The translations under genes and the position numbers were made by a program. From contig JAJONL010000011.1 in assembly GCA_021323395.1 (NCBI GenBank), positions 24,406 to 88,405 of the forward strand: 64,000 nt of DNA, in the 5' to 3' direction. Positions 1 through 9,016 of the stretch are shown here, one piece after another. This DNA is from Nitrospira sp. (GTDB lineage: Bacteria > Nitrospirota > Nitrospiria > Nitrospirales > Nitrospiraceae). How positions within the stretch are numbered: position 1 is the first letter of the stretch; each line of letters starts with the position of its first letter. Below the pieces are notes generated by a model that worked only from the letters and a program-made list of their open reading frames with translations, made no database searches and was not told the origin of the DNA.

Positions 1-1017
1 CCATTCGCTCTCTTGCTGCGCCTGCCGATGTTGATCCCGCAACCGTCCCGTGGCCCACAATAACAATCCCACCATGGGAAACCAGACGACGACTCCGGCG
101 ATGCCCAGCTTCCACATCATGGCCCTGATGGGCAGCAGGATCACGTCCCGGTCCAGCCGCAAGAGAATCGTCCATTGCAGGCCGGAGTAGTCGCTATACC
201 CGTGAGTCTGGGCATAACCTGTCACCACCGAGACGTGCCGTCGTGCATGTTCTTCTTCGACATATCCGGCCTTGCCCGATCCGCTGAGCACCGCCGAAGG
301 CAGACCCACCTGCTTCAAATTGATACGATCGGCACCGGAGAAGGCTGAGTCCACGAAAACGAGGCCATCGGTAGTCACGAACTGGTATTCGAAGGGGCCT
401 GAAGCTCCATCAGTCTGCTGAATCTCCCGCACGGTTTCCAGAAGCACGTCCTCGAGCCTGGCCAGACCGACTCGCGACGTGACCACTCCGAGGAACTCTC
501 CCTTTGCGTCCACGATGGGAGCCGTAAAGGCGACCGATTCGATTTTATGGTTGGATTCATGGATCTCGACCTCATCGATGCGCACAGCCCCCGTCTGTCG
601 CACCCCTTCAAACCATGCACTCCGTGCAGAATTCTGGCCGACCATCCCGGGCTCCGTGGCCGCGATCATCTGACCCTGAGCATCCGCCACGCCCAACCAA
701 AGATAGACCGGCGTATAGGTCTCTTTCGTCCATCGCAGGTACTCATTGAGATATTTTTTGTCGAGAGGACGGCCTGAAAAGGCGCGAGCCATCATACGGA
801 TGTCGCCATGACGCTCAAAGAGCAAACGATCCAGCTTGTCCGCGATTTCAGCCGAGGCAAGCGTGAGGTTCTCACCAGTGGCTTCAACCATTCGCACTTC
901 GATCGATCGCAGCATGACCATGCCAATGACAAAGGCCACGATCGTCATCCCCACGATCAATACAGGCAACCAGGGGTAGGACCGTCGAGATGACACAGGC
1001 GGAGAGGAAGGGGACAT
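1..1017 (-). CDS. Membrane sensor with dCache domain (C-terminus outside the window)
   Basis: These are the first 339 codons of a membrane sensor that runs off the left edge. The ATG (1015-1017) lies two bases after the stop of the upstream gene, so the two are probably co-transcribed. A membrane helix (about residues 14-35) is followed by about 270 residues resembling a periplasmic double-Cache ligand domain, and a second helix lies near residues 305-328. The missing part would decide whether this is a histidine kinase, a chemoreceptor or a cyclase. The Cache call rests on layout and sequence feel (for example the VYLWLGVADAQGQ and TAPIVDAKGEFLGVV stretches), not on a profile search. Confidence 0.75.
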   Translation of the reverse strand, partial: MSPSSPPVSSRRSYPWLPVLIVGMTIVAFVIGMVMLRSIEVRMVEATGENLTLASAEIADKLDRLLFERHGDIRMMARAFSGRPLDKKYLNEYLRWTKETYTPVYLWLGVADAQGQMIAATEPGMVGQNSARSAWFEGVRQTGAVRIDEVEIHESNHKIESVAFTAPIVDAKGEFLGVVTSRVGLARLEDVLLETVREIQQTDGASGPFEYQFVTTDGLVFVDSAFSGADRINLKQVGLPSAVLSGSGKAGYVEEEHARRHVSVVTGYAQTHGYSDYSGLQWTILLRLDRDVILLPIRAMMWKLGIAGVVVWFPMVGLLLWATGRLRDQHRQAQQESEW

Positions 1018-1019
1018 AG

Positions 1020-2519
1020 TCAGGACTCCATCACAATATAATTCGGCAAGTGACGCGCAGGGTGATACCAATGTTTTGAACGCGCAAGGCCGGGCAGCCC
1101 TGAATCGTCCATCGTATTGATCCAACATGCCCCGTTGCCACGAGCTTGGCGACAGAATTCACGAAAGAGAAACGGGGCCAGTCCGACGATAGTTCGGTCA
1201 GCCACTTCCAAAAGCACGCAGAACACCACCGGGCTGAGCCAGAGTCCCATCGTGTAGGCCCGAATGCGGCCTCCGACCCGAACGACCGCACCGAGAAGTC
1301 CCAGTTCTTCAGTCGAGGACAAGGCCGTCTCATGCGCTCCGGCGGCATCCCGTAGCAGCGCCCCTCCCCAGTCATCAGCGCCGGCGCGGGCTTTCTGCTC
1401 GCTCCATTCGTGAAACAGACTCAAACAGGCGGCTCGATCCCGAGGGTCGTAGGGCTCAAGCACCGCCTCATGTTCCCGCGCGAAGCGATTGCAAGCCGCG
1501 CGCGGCGATCTGTAAGAGTCGCCTATGAGCGCTGCGAGATTTTCTGCGTCATAGAGATAGTCCGGTTCCTTCGCGATCACCCTGTAGCCCAATCTGCGAA
1601 CCTCCGCCAGACAAACCTCCGGCACATTTTCCACGCGGGTCACTGATGAATCGCCGTTCCGTTCGCGCATGAACCGGAAAGCGGCGCTGAGTGGTGGTGC
1701 GATGGAGCCGATCCCCAACGGCGGTAGTGCCATGAAGAGGCCGTCCGGCGATTCCGCAAACAGGCACAGATGGTCGTGCAGGTCGACCCAAACATAGGTC
1801 AAGAGATGCCGCCAGATGTAATGAAAGGCGAAGGAGGCCGCCGCCAAGGGCATGTCGTGGCCGGCGCTGGTCACAAGCGCCGTTTCCATGCGCGGTCGGT
1901 CCGAGAGTGTAAGCGGCTGCGTCCTCGCCTCCATTGTGCCCTGCTGGAGCCGCTCGGTGATACGCTGGAGGGGCCGTACCACCATCACATCGTCCTGAAA
2001 ACGTCCGACCAGCCGTGGATAACGCCCCAGGATCTCGACCGTGTCATCCGCCTCGATCCATGGAGCGATCTCTTGCGCCGTCTGGCTGATGACGGCAGAG
2101 GAGAGGTCGCGCACGTAAGGACACTTCGTGTCCCAGCCGAGTACGACCTGCGTATGCGTGGCATCCCACATCAACGCAAACGGGTACAGCCGACAGTCCA
2201 GTGGGCGCACATCATAGATTCGACAGTGTGAGGTCGCGGTGTCGAATGCCGGGCAGATGTATCCTTCGCCCACCGGATTCGACGCGAGAGCGATTTGCGA
2301 TCCCGCGACATTCGAAAAGTATGCAGCAGAAAGACCGGCGGAAGTGGCGGCCTGTATTTCTTCGGCCGTGAAGAACGGGCGCAAGAAACTGTCTCGCTCG
2401 GGAAATCGACAACAGACCTCACAGTGCAGACAGGTCTGACTGGGAACGATTTGTAAGGGAGAGCCGGCCATGGGTCGCGAGCAACTCGTCAGGGAGACTG
2501 GAGCGAAAGGGCTCGTCAT
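1020..2519 (-). CDS. YkgJ-type cysteine cluster protein fused to a phosphatidylglycerol lysyltransferase-like (DUF2156) domain
   Basis: The N-terminal part (about residues 25-120) has a CxxCxxCC cluster (CLHCEVCC, about residues 30-37) and later cysteines in CRIYDVRPLDCRLYPF, the pattern of YkgJ/UPF0153 metal-binding proteins. The C-terminal 250 residues, including the segment SPRAACNRFAREHEAVLEPY and the tail near ARSKHWYHPARHLPNYI, resemble the GNAT-fold catalytic domain of lysyl-phosphatidylglycerol synthases. No membrane helices are seen, unlike MprF. The substrate is unknown. The start at 2519 was chosen because the longer frame runs into the divergent gene; an ATG at 2471 is an alternative, and neither has a good ribosome site. 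It lies directly upstream of the dCache sensor gene. Confidence 0.7.
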   Translation of the reverse strand: MTSPFAPVSLTSCSRPMAGSPLQIVPSQTCLHCEVCCRFPERDSFLRPFFTAEEIQAATSAGLSAAYFSNVAGSQIALASNPVGEGYICPAFDTATSHCRIYDVRPLDCRLYPFALMWDATHTQVVLGWDTKCPYVRDLSSAVISQTAQEIAPWIEADDTVEILGRYPRLVGRFQDDVMVVRPLQRITERLQQGTMEARTQPLTLSDRPRMETALVTSAGHDMPLAAASFAFHYIWRHLLTYVWVDLHDHLCLFAESPDGLFMALPPLGIGSIAPPLSAAFRFMRERNGDSSVTRVENVPEVCLAEVRRLGYRVIAKEPDYLYDAENLAALIGDSYRSPRAACNRFAREHEAVLEPYDPRDRAACLSLFHEWSEQKARAGADDWGGALLRDAAGAHETALSSTEELGLLGAVVRVGGRIRAYTMGLWLSPVVFCVLLEVADRTIVGLAPFLFREFCRQARGNGACWINTMDDSGLPGLARSKHWYHPARHLPNYIVMES

Positions 2520-2732
2520 GAGCTGGCCGCATTGTAGCATTAACCCGCAGCAGGTCCTACTGTTCGAATCTTTCCTCACCGGTTCAACGTCTATATCTTC
2601 GCCGCAGGAGCCGGCAATCGTGGACCGTCCCGCCGACTTGTACCAACGCAAGACGCCATGGTACGATTTGCTCCACCTCGAATCCAAATCCGCGCGTGCG
2701 ATGCAGGCGATTGCGCTGTGAGCATCGAGGAC

Positions 2733-4274
2733 ATGGCATTGGCACTGGCACAACATTCACCTCAACCGTTGAACACTGACGAAGCCCGCCGACGTTGTCT
2801 CGCAATCCGTGACGATTTGGTTCATGCCGGGGTCTACGGCTCCGCCGAGTCGCCGGACGGAGGGGAATCGACCGGCTCTTCGATGCTGCCGCCCAGGTTT
2901 CGTGTGGCCCCGTCTCCTTTCCTGCTTTCCCCTTCCGAGGTGGCCTTGTTTCAACACTTGGGACAGGATCTCCTGGCCTTCTACCGGGCCCTCAACCGGC
3001 TCTATCAGGAGAGCGCGCGCGGCCTGCAGCCTGCCTGGGTCGCGGGGTATCTCGACCAGGGCAAGCCGGAATCGTTAGTGGCATATGGCAGGATGAACCG
3101 GTTCCGAAATCTCATTCCCAGCATTATTCGGCCCGATATCATCCCGACGACGGACGGCATGGTGATCACGGAACTCGATTCCGTTCCCGGCGGGATCGGC
3201 CTGACCGGATGTTTGACGCGGGCGTATGACAATCTCACCGCGGGATGTCCAACACCTGTTCCCCCATCCGAGCGCTCTCCCTTGATCGCCGGACGGGACG
3301 GAATGCTGCAGGGATTTGCCGCCATGTCGCGCGCTCAGCAAGGCGACCAGGAGGGATGTCTGGCGATCGTCGTCTCGGACGAAGCGAAGGAATACCGGCC
3401 GGAAATGGACTGGCTGGCCCAGCGACTGCGCGAAATAGGATGCCAGGCCTTCTGCGTCGAACCTCGGGCGGTTCAATTTTCAGAAGAGGGGCTCTTCCTC
3501 CAAGACCCAGACGGCCCCCGACGCATCGGCCTGCTGTATCGGTTTTTTGAACTCTTCGATTTGAAAAACATCCCGAAGGCTGAACTGGTGATGTATGCGG
3601 CCAAGAAGGGGCAGGTCGCCGTGACGCCGCCTTACAAGGCCGCCCTGGAAGAAAAACTCGCCTTTGCCCTCTTTCACCATCCGGAGTTGACGCCGTTTTG
3701 GAACCAGGCGTTGACCACCGAAACCTGTGAGAATTTGCGACGGCTGCTACCCAAAACCTGGATCCTTGATCCACAGCCGGTGCCGCCCACAGCCATCATC
3801 CCAAATCTGGCGGTCGGGGGACGAGCCCTGTCGGATTTTCGCCGCTTGGCCCACTCCAGCCAAAAGGAACGCCAACTCGTGCTCAAACCGTCTGGATTCT
3901 CCGAGCTGGCCTGGGGCAGCCGGGGCGTGTCCATCGGCCACGATCTGCCGCAAGTCGAATGGGCGGCGGCGCTGGATCGAGCACTCCAGGCGTTTCCGAC
4001 GACGCCCTACGTACTGCAGGAATTTCACAAAGGCCGCCTCTTCGAGTCCGCCTACCTCGATGAGCGAACAGAGACAGTGGTGCCGATGTCCGGCCGTGCC
4101 CGGTTATCTCCCTACTATTTCGTCGTGGGCGACAAGGCGGAACTCGGCGGGATCCTTGCCACTCTCTGTCCTGCGAACAAGAAAATCATTCACGGCATGG
4201 TCGATGCGGTCATGGCTCCCTGTGCCATGGGGCCAGGCGTTCCATCGAGTGACCTCGTGAGCGTCTCCACCTAA
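2733..4274 (+). CDS. ATP-grasp-like protein of unknown substrate
   Basis: This is a soluble protein of about 513 residues. The stretch PDIIPTTDGMVITELDSVPG followed by a GIGLTG motif, and further on LVLKPSGFSELAWGSRGVSI, resemble the nucleotide-binding and metal-binding segments of circularly permuted ATP-grasp ligases. Such enzymes join a carboxylate to an amine or thiol using ATP, but the substrates cannot be deduced here. The ATG at 2733 was chosen; a GTG at 2718 and an ATG at 2658 in the same frame are possible. It is divergent from the cysteine-cluster gene and followed 48 bases later by a small thioredoxin-fold gene, probably in one transcript. The family call is moderate only. Confidence 0.55.
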   Translation: MALALAQHSPQPLNTDEARRRCLAIRDDLVHAGVYGSAESPDGGESTGSSMLPPRFRVAPSPFLLSPSEVALFQHLGQDLLAFYRALNRLYQESARGLQPAWVAGYLDQGKPESLVAYGRMNRFRNLIPSIIRPDIIPTTDGMVITELDSVPGGIGLTGCLTRAYDNLTAGCPTPVPPSERSPLIAGRDGMLQGFAAMSRAQQGDQEGCLAIVVSDEAKEYRPEMDWLAQRLREIGCQAFCVEPRAVQFSEEGLFLQDPDGPRRIGLLYRFFELFDLKNIPKAELVMYAAKKGQVAVTPPYKAALEEKLAFALFHHPELTPFWNQALTTETCENLRRLLPKTWILDPQPVPPTAIIPNLAVGGRALSDFRRLAHSSQKERQLVLKPSGFSELAWGSRGVSIGHDLPQVEWAAALDRALQAFPTTPYVLQEFHKGRLFESAYLDERTETVVPMSGRARLSPYYFVVGDKAELGGILATLCPANKKIIHGMVDAVMAPCAMGPGVPSSDLVSVST

Positions 4275-4321
4275 CCGACCCAACCATGCATGCCTGTCGT
4301 TCAGAAGCACCGTAGCGATTT

Positions 4322-4567
4322 ATGGCAGTGACGCTTTATCATGTGCAATGGTGTCCGGACTGTGAAGTGGTTCGGAACCGGCTGAGCGAACTGAACGTCT
4401 CCTACGAGGACATCGTGGTGCCAGACTTCCGCCCGATGCGCGCAGTGGTCTATGACGTGTCGGGTCAATATTATGTGCCGGTCTTAAAGGATGGAGACAC
4501 CGTCCTGACGGAAACGGACGATATCCTTGCCCACCTCGACCAACACTACGACAAGGCCGACCAGTGA
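4322..4567 (+). CDS. Glutaredoxin-like / GST N-terminal domain protein
   Basis: This 81-residue protein is a single thioredoxin fold with a CPDC redox motif at residues 11-14, a cis-proline region (YVPVLKDGD) near residue 52 and the DDILAHLDQHY helix at the end. This is the layout of glutaredoxins and of the N-terminal domain of glutathione S-transferases. It probably carries out thiol-disulfide exchange or glutathione-linked reduction in the cytoplasm; the physiological partner is unknown. It follows the ATP-grasp-like gene in the same direction. Confidence 0.75.
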   Translation: MAVTLYHVQWCPDCEVVRNRLSELNVSYEDIVVPDFRPMRAVVYDVSGQYYVPVLKDGDTVLTETDDILAHLDQHYDKADQ

Positions 4568-4710
4568 GGACCTGGCCCAAACCTCTTTATCGGCCGGCAA
4601 TGATCACGACCAGCGGGCGGAACCACCATCAGGCGCCAATCTGCATGGCTCGACAGACTAACAGGCCGTTGAAGAACGATCGTGAGGCGGCGGTGCCTTG
4701 TGAGACAAAA

Positions 4711-4739
4711 CCGGCAGGCTTTTTTTACCATCCTGCCGG
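4711..4739. repeat. Inverted repeat within degenerate intergenic repeat DNA
   Basis: Perfect 8-bp arms CCGGCAGG (4711-4718) and CCTGCCGG (4732-4739) flank a loop with seven or eight T. The surrounding bases 4660-4745 (CAGGCCGTTGAAGAACG on the left, TTTTACCATCCTGC on the right) resemble the termini of the family A element described at 9752. It lies 27 bases before the KamA-like start codon, so it could also influence that transcript. Confidence 0.6.
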
Positions 4740-4765
4740 AGCGGCATAAGTGAAAGGATACACAC

Positions 4766-5899
4766 GTGGAGGAATGGAGACGCATCCTGGCTCAAAGCGT
4801 GGTCAAGCCAAAGGATTTGGCCGATCGGCTTGGGGTCGATCCGAAGGAAGTCGAAGACATCGTCGGCGAATATCCCATGCGGATTACTCCGACGGTGTTG
4901 GCCACGATCAAAGAAAAAGGCGATGCGATCTGGAAACAAGTCGTTCCCGATCGGGCGGAGATGGCGGATGCCGACTCGGAAGACGATCCGCTCGAAGAAG
5001 ACTTGATGAGTCCCGTGCCCCATTTGGTTCATCGATACCCCGACCGCGTGCTGTTGATGGTCACCAATCAATGCCCGATTTACTGTCGGTTTTGCACCCG
5101 CAAGCGGCTGGTCGGAAAACCAGGGTTCCTGAAGAAAGGGGAATTGGACCGGGCCATCGCCTATTTGCGCGAACATCAGGAAGTGCGCGACGTGATTCTC
5201 TCAGGAGGCGACCCCCTGTTGCTGCCCGACAATCTCTTGGAACGAGTCCTCAAATCGCTGCGGAGTATCCCGCACTTGGAACTGATCCGGATCGGCACCC
5301 GCGTGCCGGGTAGCCTTCCCGAGCGCATCACGCCGAAACTGTGCGAACTCGTCAAAAAGTATCACCCGCTCTATATGAACCTGCATTTCAACCACCCCGA
5401 CGAACTGACACCGGCGGTCAAACGCGCCTGCGGAATGTTGGCCGATGCCGGAGTGCCGCTCGGTGCCCAGACGGTGCTTCTGAAGGGCGTCAACGACGAC
5501 CCGGAGATCATGAAACGCCTGATGCATCAACTACTCCTGGCACGGGTGAAGCCGTATTATCTGTATCAGGCCGACTTGACCAAGGGGACAAATCATTTCC
5601 GGACATCAGTGGAAACAGGGCTCAGGATCATCAAATCATTGCAAGGCCATACGAGCGGTATGGGGGTGCCGCACTTTGTGATCGATGCCCCTGGAGGCGG
5701 CGGCAAGATCCCATTGTTGCCTGCGGAATATCTGGTCAACCTCGACGAAGACGGCGCCCTGCTGAGAAACTACGAAAACAAGACTTACCACTATCCGCAG
5801 GCGGGATCCGGTCAGGGTCGCGAACTACCCATGGTCGGCGCCCATCCGTCCTGGGGGGCGACCAGCAACGGCTGCGACGGCGGGGGGGAGCATCTGTGA
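4766..5899 (+). CDS. KamA-family radical SAM protein (lysine 2,3-aminomutase-like)
   Basis: This 377-residue protein has the radical SAM cluster CPIYCRFC (Cys103, Cys107, Cys110), the GGDPL motif for S-adenosylmethionine binding and APGGGGK near residue 313, whose lysine holds pyridoxal phosphate in lysine 2,3-aminomutases. Members move an amino group from C2 to C3 of lysine or a related substrate; EpmB uses this chemistry in elongation factor P modification, while others make beta-lysine for osmoprotection. The sequence does not decide between these. The GTG start at 4766 follows an AAAGGA ribosome site. The 3' end overlaps the dCTP deaminase gene by four bases (GTGA), showing translational coupling. 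Confidence 0.88.
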   Translation: MEEWRRILAQSVVKPKDLADRLGVDPKEVEDIVGEYPMRITPTVLATIKEKGDAIWKQVVPDRAEMADADSEDDPLEEDLMSPVPHLVHRYPDRVLLMVTNQCPIYCRFCTRKRLVGKPGFLKKGELDRAIAYLREHQEVRDVILSGGDPLLLPDNLLERVLKSLRSIPHLELIRIGTRVPGSLPERITPKLCELVKKYHPLYMNLHFNHPDELTPAVKRACGMLADAGVPLGAQTVLLKGVNDDPEIMKRLMHQLLLARVKPYYLYQADLTKGTNHFRTSVETGLRIIKSLQGHTSGMGVPHFVIDAPGGGGKIPLLPAEYLVNLDEDGALLRNYENKTYHYPQAGSGQGRELPMVGAHPSWGATSNGCDGGGEHL

Positions 5900-7047
5900 A
5901 ACCTGTCGGCTCCTTGAAAGGCATTCTGCCCTACCAGCAGATCGCCGACCTCATCACCCGGGGTATCATCAAGGCCGACCGGCCGGTGGAAGACCGACAG
6001 ATCCAACCTGCCAGCCTGGATTTACGCCTAGGGAAGAAGGCTTACCGGCTGATCAGCAGCTTCCTGCCCGAGCTGTCCCCCATCAGCAATCGCCTCAATG
6101 TCCTCGACTTCTATCAGTCCGACCTCGTGATGTATGAGATGGATCTCACGCAGGGCGCCATTCTCGAAAAGGGCCATGTCTATCTAGTGCCGCTCTTGGA
6201 GCATTTGGAACTGCCCGCGACGGTCCGCGCTCGTGCCAATCCCAAGAGCACGACAGGGCGGCTGGATGTCTTCACCCGAGTGGTCACAGACCTAAATGCC
6301 GGCTTCGACGAGATCCGAGCCGGCTATAAAGGACCGCTTTATCTGGAAGTCGTTCCTCGTTCCTTCGCCGTCAAGGTGCGGACCGGAGACTCGCTCAATC
6401 AGATCCGGTTCGTGCGCAAAGACGCGACCGTGTCGGATGCTGCGCTCCAGAAATTGCATGCCACGGAACCGTTATTATTCCACAATTCACCGACCCCGAA
6501 ACCGCTCCGTTCCAACGAGTTCCGGACCGAGAAGGGCCTGTTCCTGAGAATCGATCTGACAGGCAGCGACCGCGAGGACCAGGTGATCGGGTATCGCGCC
6601 AAAAAAAATAGTCATGTGATCGACCTGGCAAAAATCGGGCACTATGCAGCCTTGGACTTCTGGGAACCGCTGAAGCGTCACCGGCAGGACAGCCTGCTGC
6701 TTGAGCCGGAAGAGTTTTATATTCTCGCATCCAAAGAACGCATCCGAGTGCCGCCTGGTTACGCCGCCGAGATGGTAGCCTATGAAGCCGCCTGCGGCGA
6801 GCTTCGCACTCACTATGCGGGATTCTTCGACCCCGGTTTTGGATATGGCGATGGTCGGATGCGGGGAACACAGGTCGTCCTGGAGGTCCGCCCCCATGAT
6901 GTGCCGTTCCTCATTCACGACGGGCAAACCTTCTTCAAAGTAGTGTATGATCACATGTTAGCAGTGCCGACGCAGATGTACGGCACCACACTCGGCTCGT
7001 CATACCAACGGCAAGCCCTCACCCTGAGCAAACATTTTAAGGCCTAA
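5896..7047 (+). CDS. dcd: 2'-deoxycytidine 5'-triphosphate deaminase (long form)
   Basis: This 383-residue protein matches the long bacterial dCTP deaminase family, about twice the length of the E. coli enzyme. The QIQPASLDLRLG segment near residue 38 and RANPKSTTGRLDVFTRVVTD near residue 115 are conserved in the family, and a second, similar half follows (VPPGYAAEMVAYEAACGELR). It should convert dCTP to dUTP for dTTP synthesis in the cytoplasm. The GTG start overlaps the KamA stop codon; the same frame stays open further upstream, but that stretch only shadows the KamA gene. The small membrane-protein gene begins two bases after the stop. Confidence 0.85.
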   Translation: MKPVGSLKGILPYQQIADLITRGIIKADRPVEDRQIQPASLDLRLGKKAYRLISSFLPELSPISNRLNVLDFYQSDLVMYEMDLTQGAILEKGHVYLVPLLEHLELPATVRARANPKSTTGRLDVFTRVVTDLNAGFDEIRAGYKGPLYLEVVPRSFAVKVRTGDSLNQIRFVRKDATVSDAALQKLHATEPLLFHNSPTPKPLRSNEFRTEKGLFLRIDLTGSDREDQVIGYRAKKNSHVIDLAKIGHYAALDFWEPLKRHRQDSLLLEPEEFYILASKERIRVPPGYAAEMVAYEAACGELRTHYAGFFDPGFGYGDGRMRGTQVVLEVRPHDVPFLIHDGQTFFKVVYDHMLAVPTQMYGTTLGSSYQRQALTLSKHFKA

Positions 7048-7049
7048 TC

Positions 7050-7451
7050 ATGGCACCCAGCGACCTTCCAGACCCCTCGATTCGGCCGCTCAGGCCCTCC
7101 CACCGGCCTGACGAGGAGAGTAATGCCGACCGCCAAGCTCATGTCATCGGGATGATGATCGGCACGGCCTTGATGTTCATCGGATTCCTCGACGTATTTC
7201 TCTCAATCAGCGGCGGCTTTGAAATCAATGTCGTCCCCCTGTTGATCTACTTTGGCGGCATTGCCGTCTGGGCCAACGCAGTGGTCGAAAATCCGACGAT
7301 CCGCTACTCCTTGATGGCAGGCTCCGTCCTGATCAGCTTGGCGTTTTTTCATTACGGCGAAGTCCTGTTCTGGCACAAGCAGGTGGTCTTCTGGTCGACC
7401 ATCGTCGTCGTCATGTACTTCATGTTCAATGAACCCAAACGGGCGGCGTGA
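7050..7451 (+). CDS. Small four-helix membrane protein of unknown function
   Basis: This 133-residue protein has a polar N-terminus of about 30 residues and then four predicted membrane helices (about residues 34-53, 62-78, 86-104 and 109-124). No catalytic motif was recognised. It starts two bases after the dCTP deaminase stop and so probably belongs to the same operon. The function is unknown. Confidence 0.65.
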   Translation: MAPSDLPDPSIRPLRPSHRPDEESNADRQAHVIGMMIGTALMFIGFLDVFLSISGGFEINVVPLLIYFGGIAVWANAVVENPTIRYSLMAGSVLISLAFFHYGEVLFWHKQVVFWSTIVVVMYFMFNEPKRAA

Positions 7452-7520
7452 TTCTCCCCGTGCCGCACGACCTCCGAAGAGCGCGGCGCTGAGTAGGCCG
7501 ATTACCCTCTTCCTACCCAG

Positions 7521-8249
7521 ATGAGGATCGCCGTCATCATTCCGGTCCTCAATGAAGCCAAGCTTATCGGCCAGACTCTCGCTCATACCATTACACTTGG
7601 ATTCGACGAGGTGATTGTCGTAGACGGCGGCAGTTCGGACCAGACCTGCTCAATTGTGGAAGGTTACGCGTTACGGAATCGACCCGCTTCCCTAGCCTCT
7701 CACGCTCCTCTGTCCAGTCCTGTTCGCCTTCTGTCGGCGTCGCAAGGGCGCTCTCGCCAATTGAATCGTGGATCTGCCGTCAGTCAATGTGATGTATTCC
7801 TGTTTCTCCACGCCGATACCCTGCTGCCACCAAAGGCACGACAGGCCGTTTCCGATGCATTGCGTGGGGACGCCTGCGTCGGCGGACGATTCAACGTTCG
7901 TTTCGATTCCTATCGCGGCGTAGCCCGCCTCATCGGAAACCTGATGAACTGGCGTTCCCGATGGAGCGGCATCGCTACAGGCGACCAGGCGATTTTCGTC
8001 CGCCGCAGGGTCTTCGAACGGATGGGTGGGTTCGCGGATATTCCGCTCATGGAAGATATCGACTTCACACGCCGCCTGAAACGGCTTGGGCGCTTCGTCT
8101 CGCTCACCGACTATGTCGTGACCGCCTTCCGTCGCTGGGAACAGAACGGTCCGCTTCGCACAATTCTATTGATGTGGGCCCTCCGCTTCCTGTACTGGAT
8201 CGGGGTGAGCCCGCATCGACTGCAACAGTATTACAGCATCGTGAGATGA
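7521..8249 (+). CDS. Family 2 glycosyltransferase, TIGR04283-like
   Basis: This is a GT-A glycosyltransferase of 242 residues. The N-terminus IAVIIPVLNEAKLIGQTL, the VVDGGSSD nucleotide-binding turn and FLFLHADTLLP (an HAD variant of the DxD metal site) are typical, as is the GDQAIFVRRRVFERMGGF acceptor-loop region near residue 155. The TIGR04283 family is often labelled arsenosugar biosynthesis because some members lie in arsenosugar clusters; no such cluster is present here, so that label should not be taken as function. It is followed four bases later by the TIGR04282-like gene, its usual partner. Confidence 0.8.
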   Translation: MRIAVIIPVLNEAKLIGQTLAHTITLGFDEVIVVDGGSSDQTCSIVEGYALRNRPASLASHAPLSSPVRLLSASQGRSRQLNRGSAVSQCDVFLFLHADTLLPPKARQAVSDALRGDACVGGRFNVRFDSYRGVARLIGNLMNWRSRWSGIATGDQAIFVRRRVFERMGGFADIPLMEDIDFTRRLKRLGRFVSLTDYVVTAFRRWEQNGPLRTILLMWALRFLYWIGVSPHRLQQYYSIVR

Positions 8250-8253
8250 AGGC

Positions 8254-9006
8254 ATGACTGGTACGACACAAGAGCGACAGGGAAAGATGTCCGCCGCCTT
8301 GGTGATTTTCGCCAAGGCCCCGATACCCGGACAAGTAAAAACGCGGCTCAGTCCCGCTTTGACCGAAGACGAGGCCGCCACGCTCCACGGGAGCTTCGTC
8401 CTGGACACGCTCGAACGCAGCAGGGCCGCAGCAACCAAGTTCAAGTTGCCTCTCGATCGCTTTCTCGCCTGCGCGCCGTCGAGCAGCCATGTTTTTTTCC
8501 GCATCATGGAAGCACGCCATGGGGTCACCCTGCTCGACCAGCAAGGCGACGATCTCGGAGCACGGATGCATCACGCCTTGGCCGGCCTCTTTGCTCAGGG
8601 CTACCAGCGGATCTGCCTCGTGGGTACCGATGTGCCATCGCTTCCACTCACCCATTATCGCGACGCCGTGGAGGCGCTCACCCGTCATGATCTGGTGATC
8701 GGCCCGGCCAATGACGGAGGATACTATCTCATCGGCCTGACCCAGCCTCGCCCCGAACTATTCACCAACATTCCCTGGTCCACCGATCGTGTGATGGCCC
8801 TCACGCAACAAAAGGCCGTCGCGGCAGGATTGAAGACAGCGCTCCTCCCAGCATGGAGCGATGTGGACACTATCGACGATCTCCATGCTTTGATCGATGA
8901 GAGCAGTGCGGATAAGAAACGCCCGAAGCAGGAGCGGGTGTTCTCGATGCGGACGGCAGGAACGCTGGAGCTGCTCGCGAAACGCCTCCGAACCCGCCAA
9001 CCCTAG
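8254..9006 (+). CDS. TIGR04282-like glycosyltransferase (DUF2064)
   Basis: This protein has an N-terminal FAKAPIPGQVKTRL nucleotide-binding motif, VGTDVPSLP and GPANDGGYYLIGL, all hallmarks of the TIGR04282/DUF2064 nucleotidyltransferase-like glycosyltransferases. An internal ATG at 8287, preceded by GGGAAAG, may be the true start and would give 239 residues. It is paired with the TIGR04283-like gene; the two families commonly occur together. The last 30 residues are basic and probably disordered. The substrate is unknown. Confidence 0.8.
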   Translation: MTGTTQERQGKMSAALVIFAKAPIPGQVKTRLSPALTEDEAATLHGSFVLDTLERSRAAATKFKLPLDRFLACAPSSSHVFFRIMEARHGVTLLDQQGDDLGARMHHALAGLFAQGYQRICLVGTDVPSLPLTHYRDAVEALTRHDLVIGPANDGGYYLIGLTQPRPELFTNIPWSTDRVMALTQQKAVAAGLKTALLPAWSDVDTIDDLHALIDESSADKKRPKQERVFSMRTAGTLELLAKRLRTRQP

Positions 9007-9016
9007 CGAGGAACAC

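Noticed and set aside
5341..5895. Long open frame upstream of the dCTP deaminase
   Set aside because: It lies over the KamA gene in another frame, has no family similarity and is rich in Arg and Gly as shadows of GC-rich genes are. The deaminase homology starts at the GTG at 5896.
7521..9006. Arsenosugar biosynthesis role for the two glycosyltransferases
   Set aside because: The families carry that name from a few gene clusters, but no arsenic methyltransferase or arsenosugar radical SAM gene lies nearby, so the function was not assigned.
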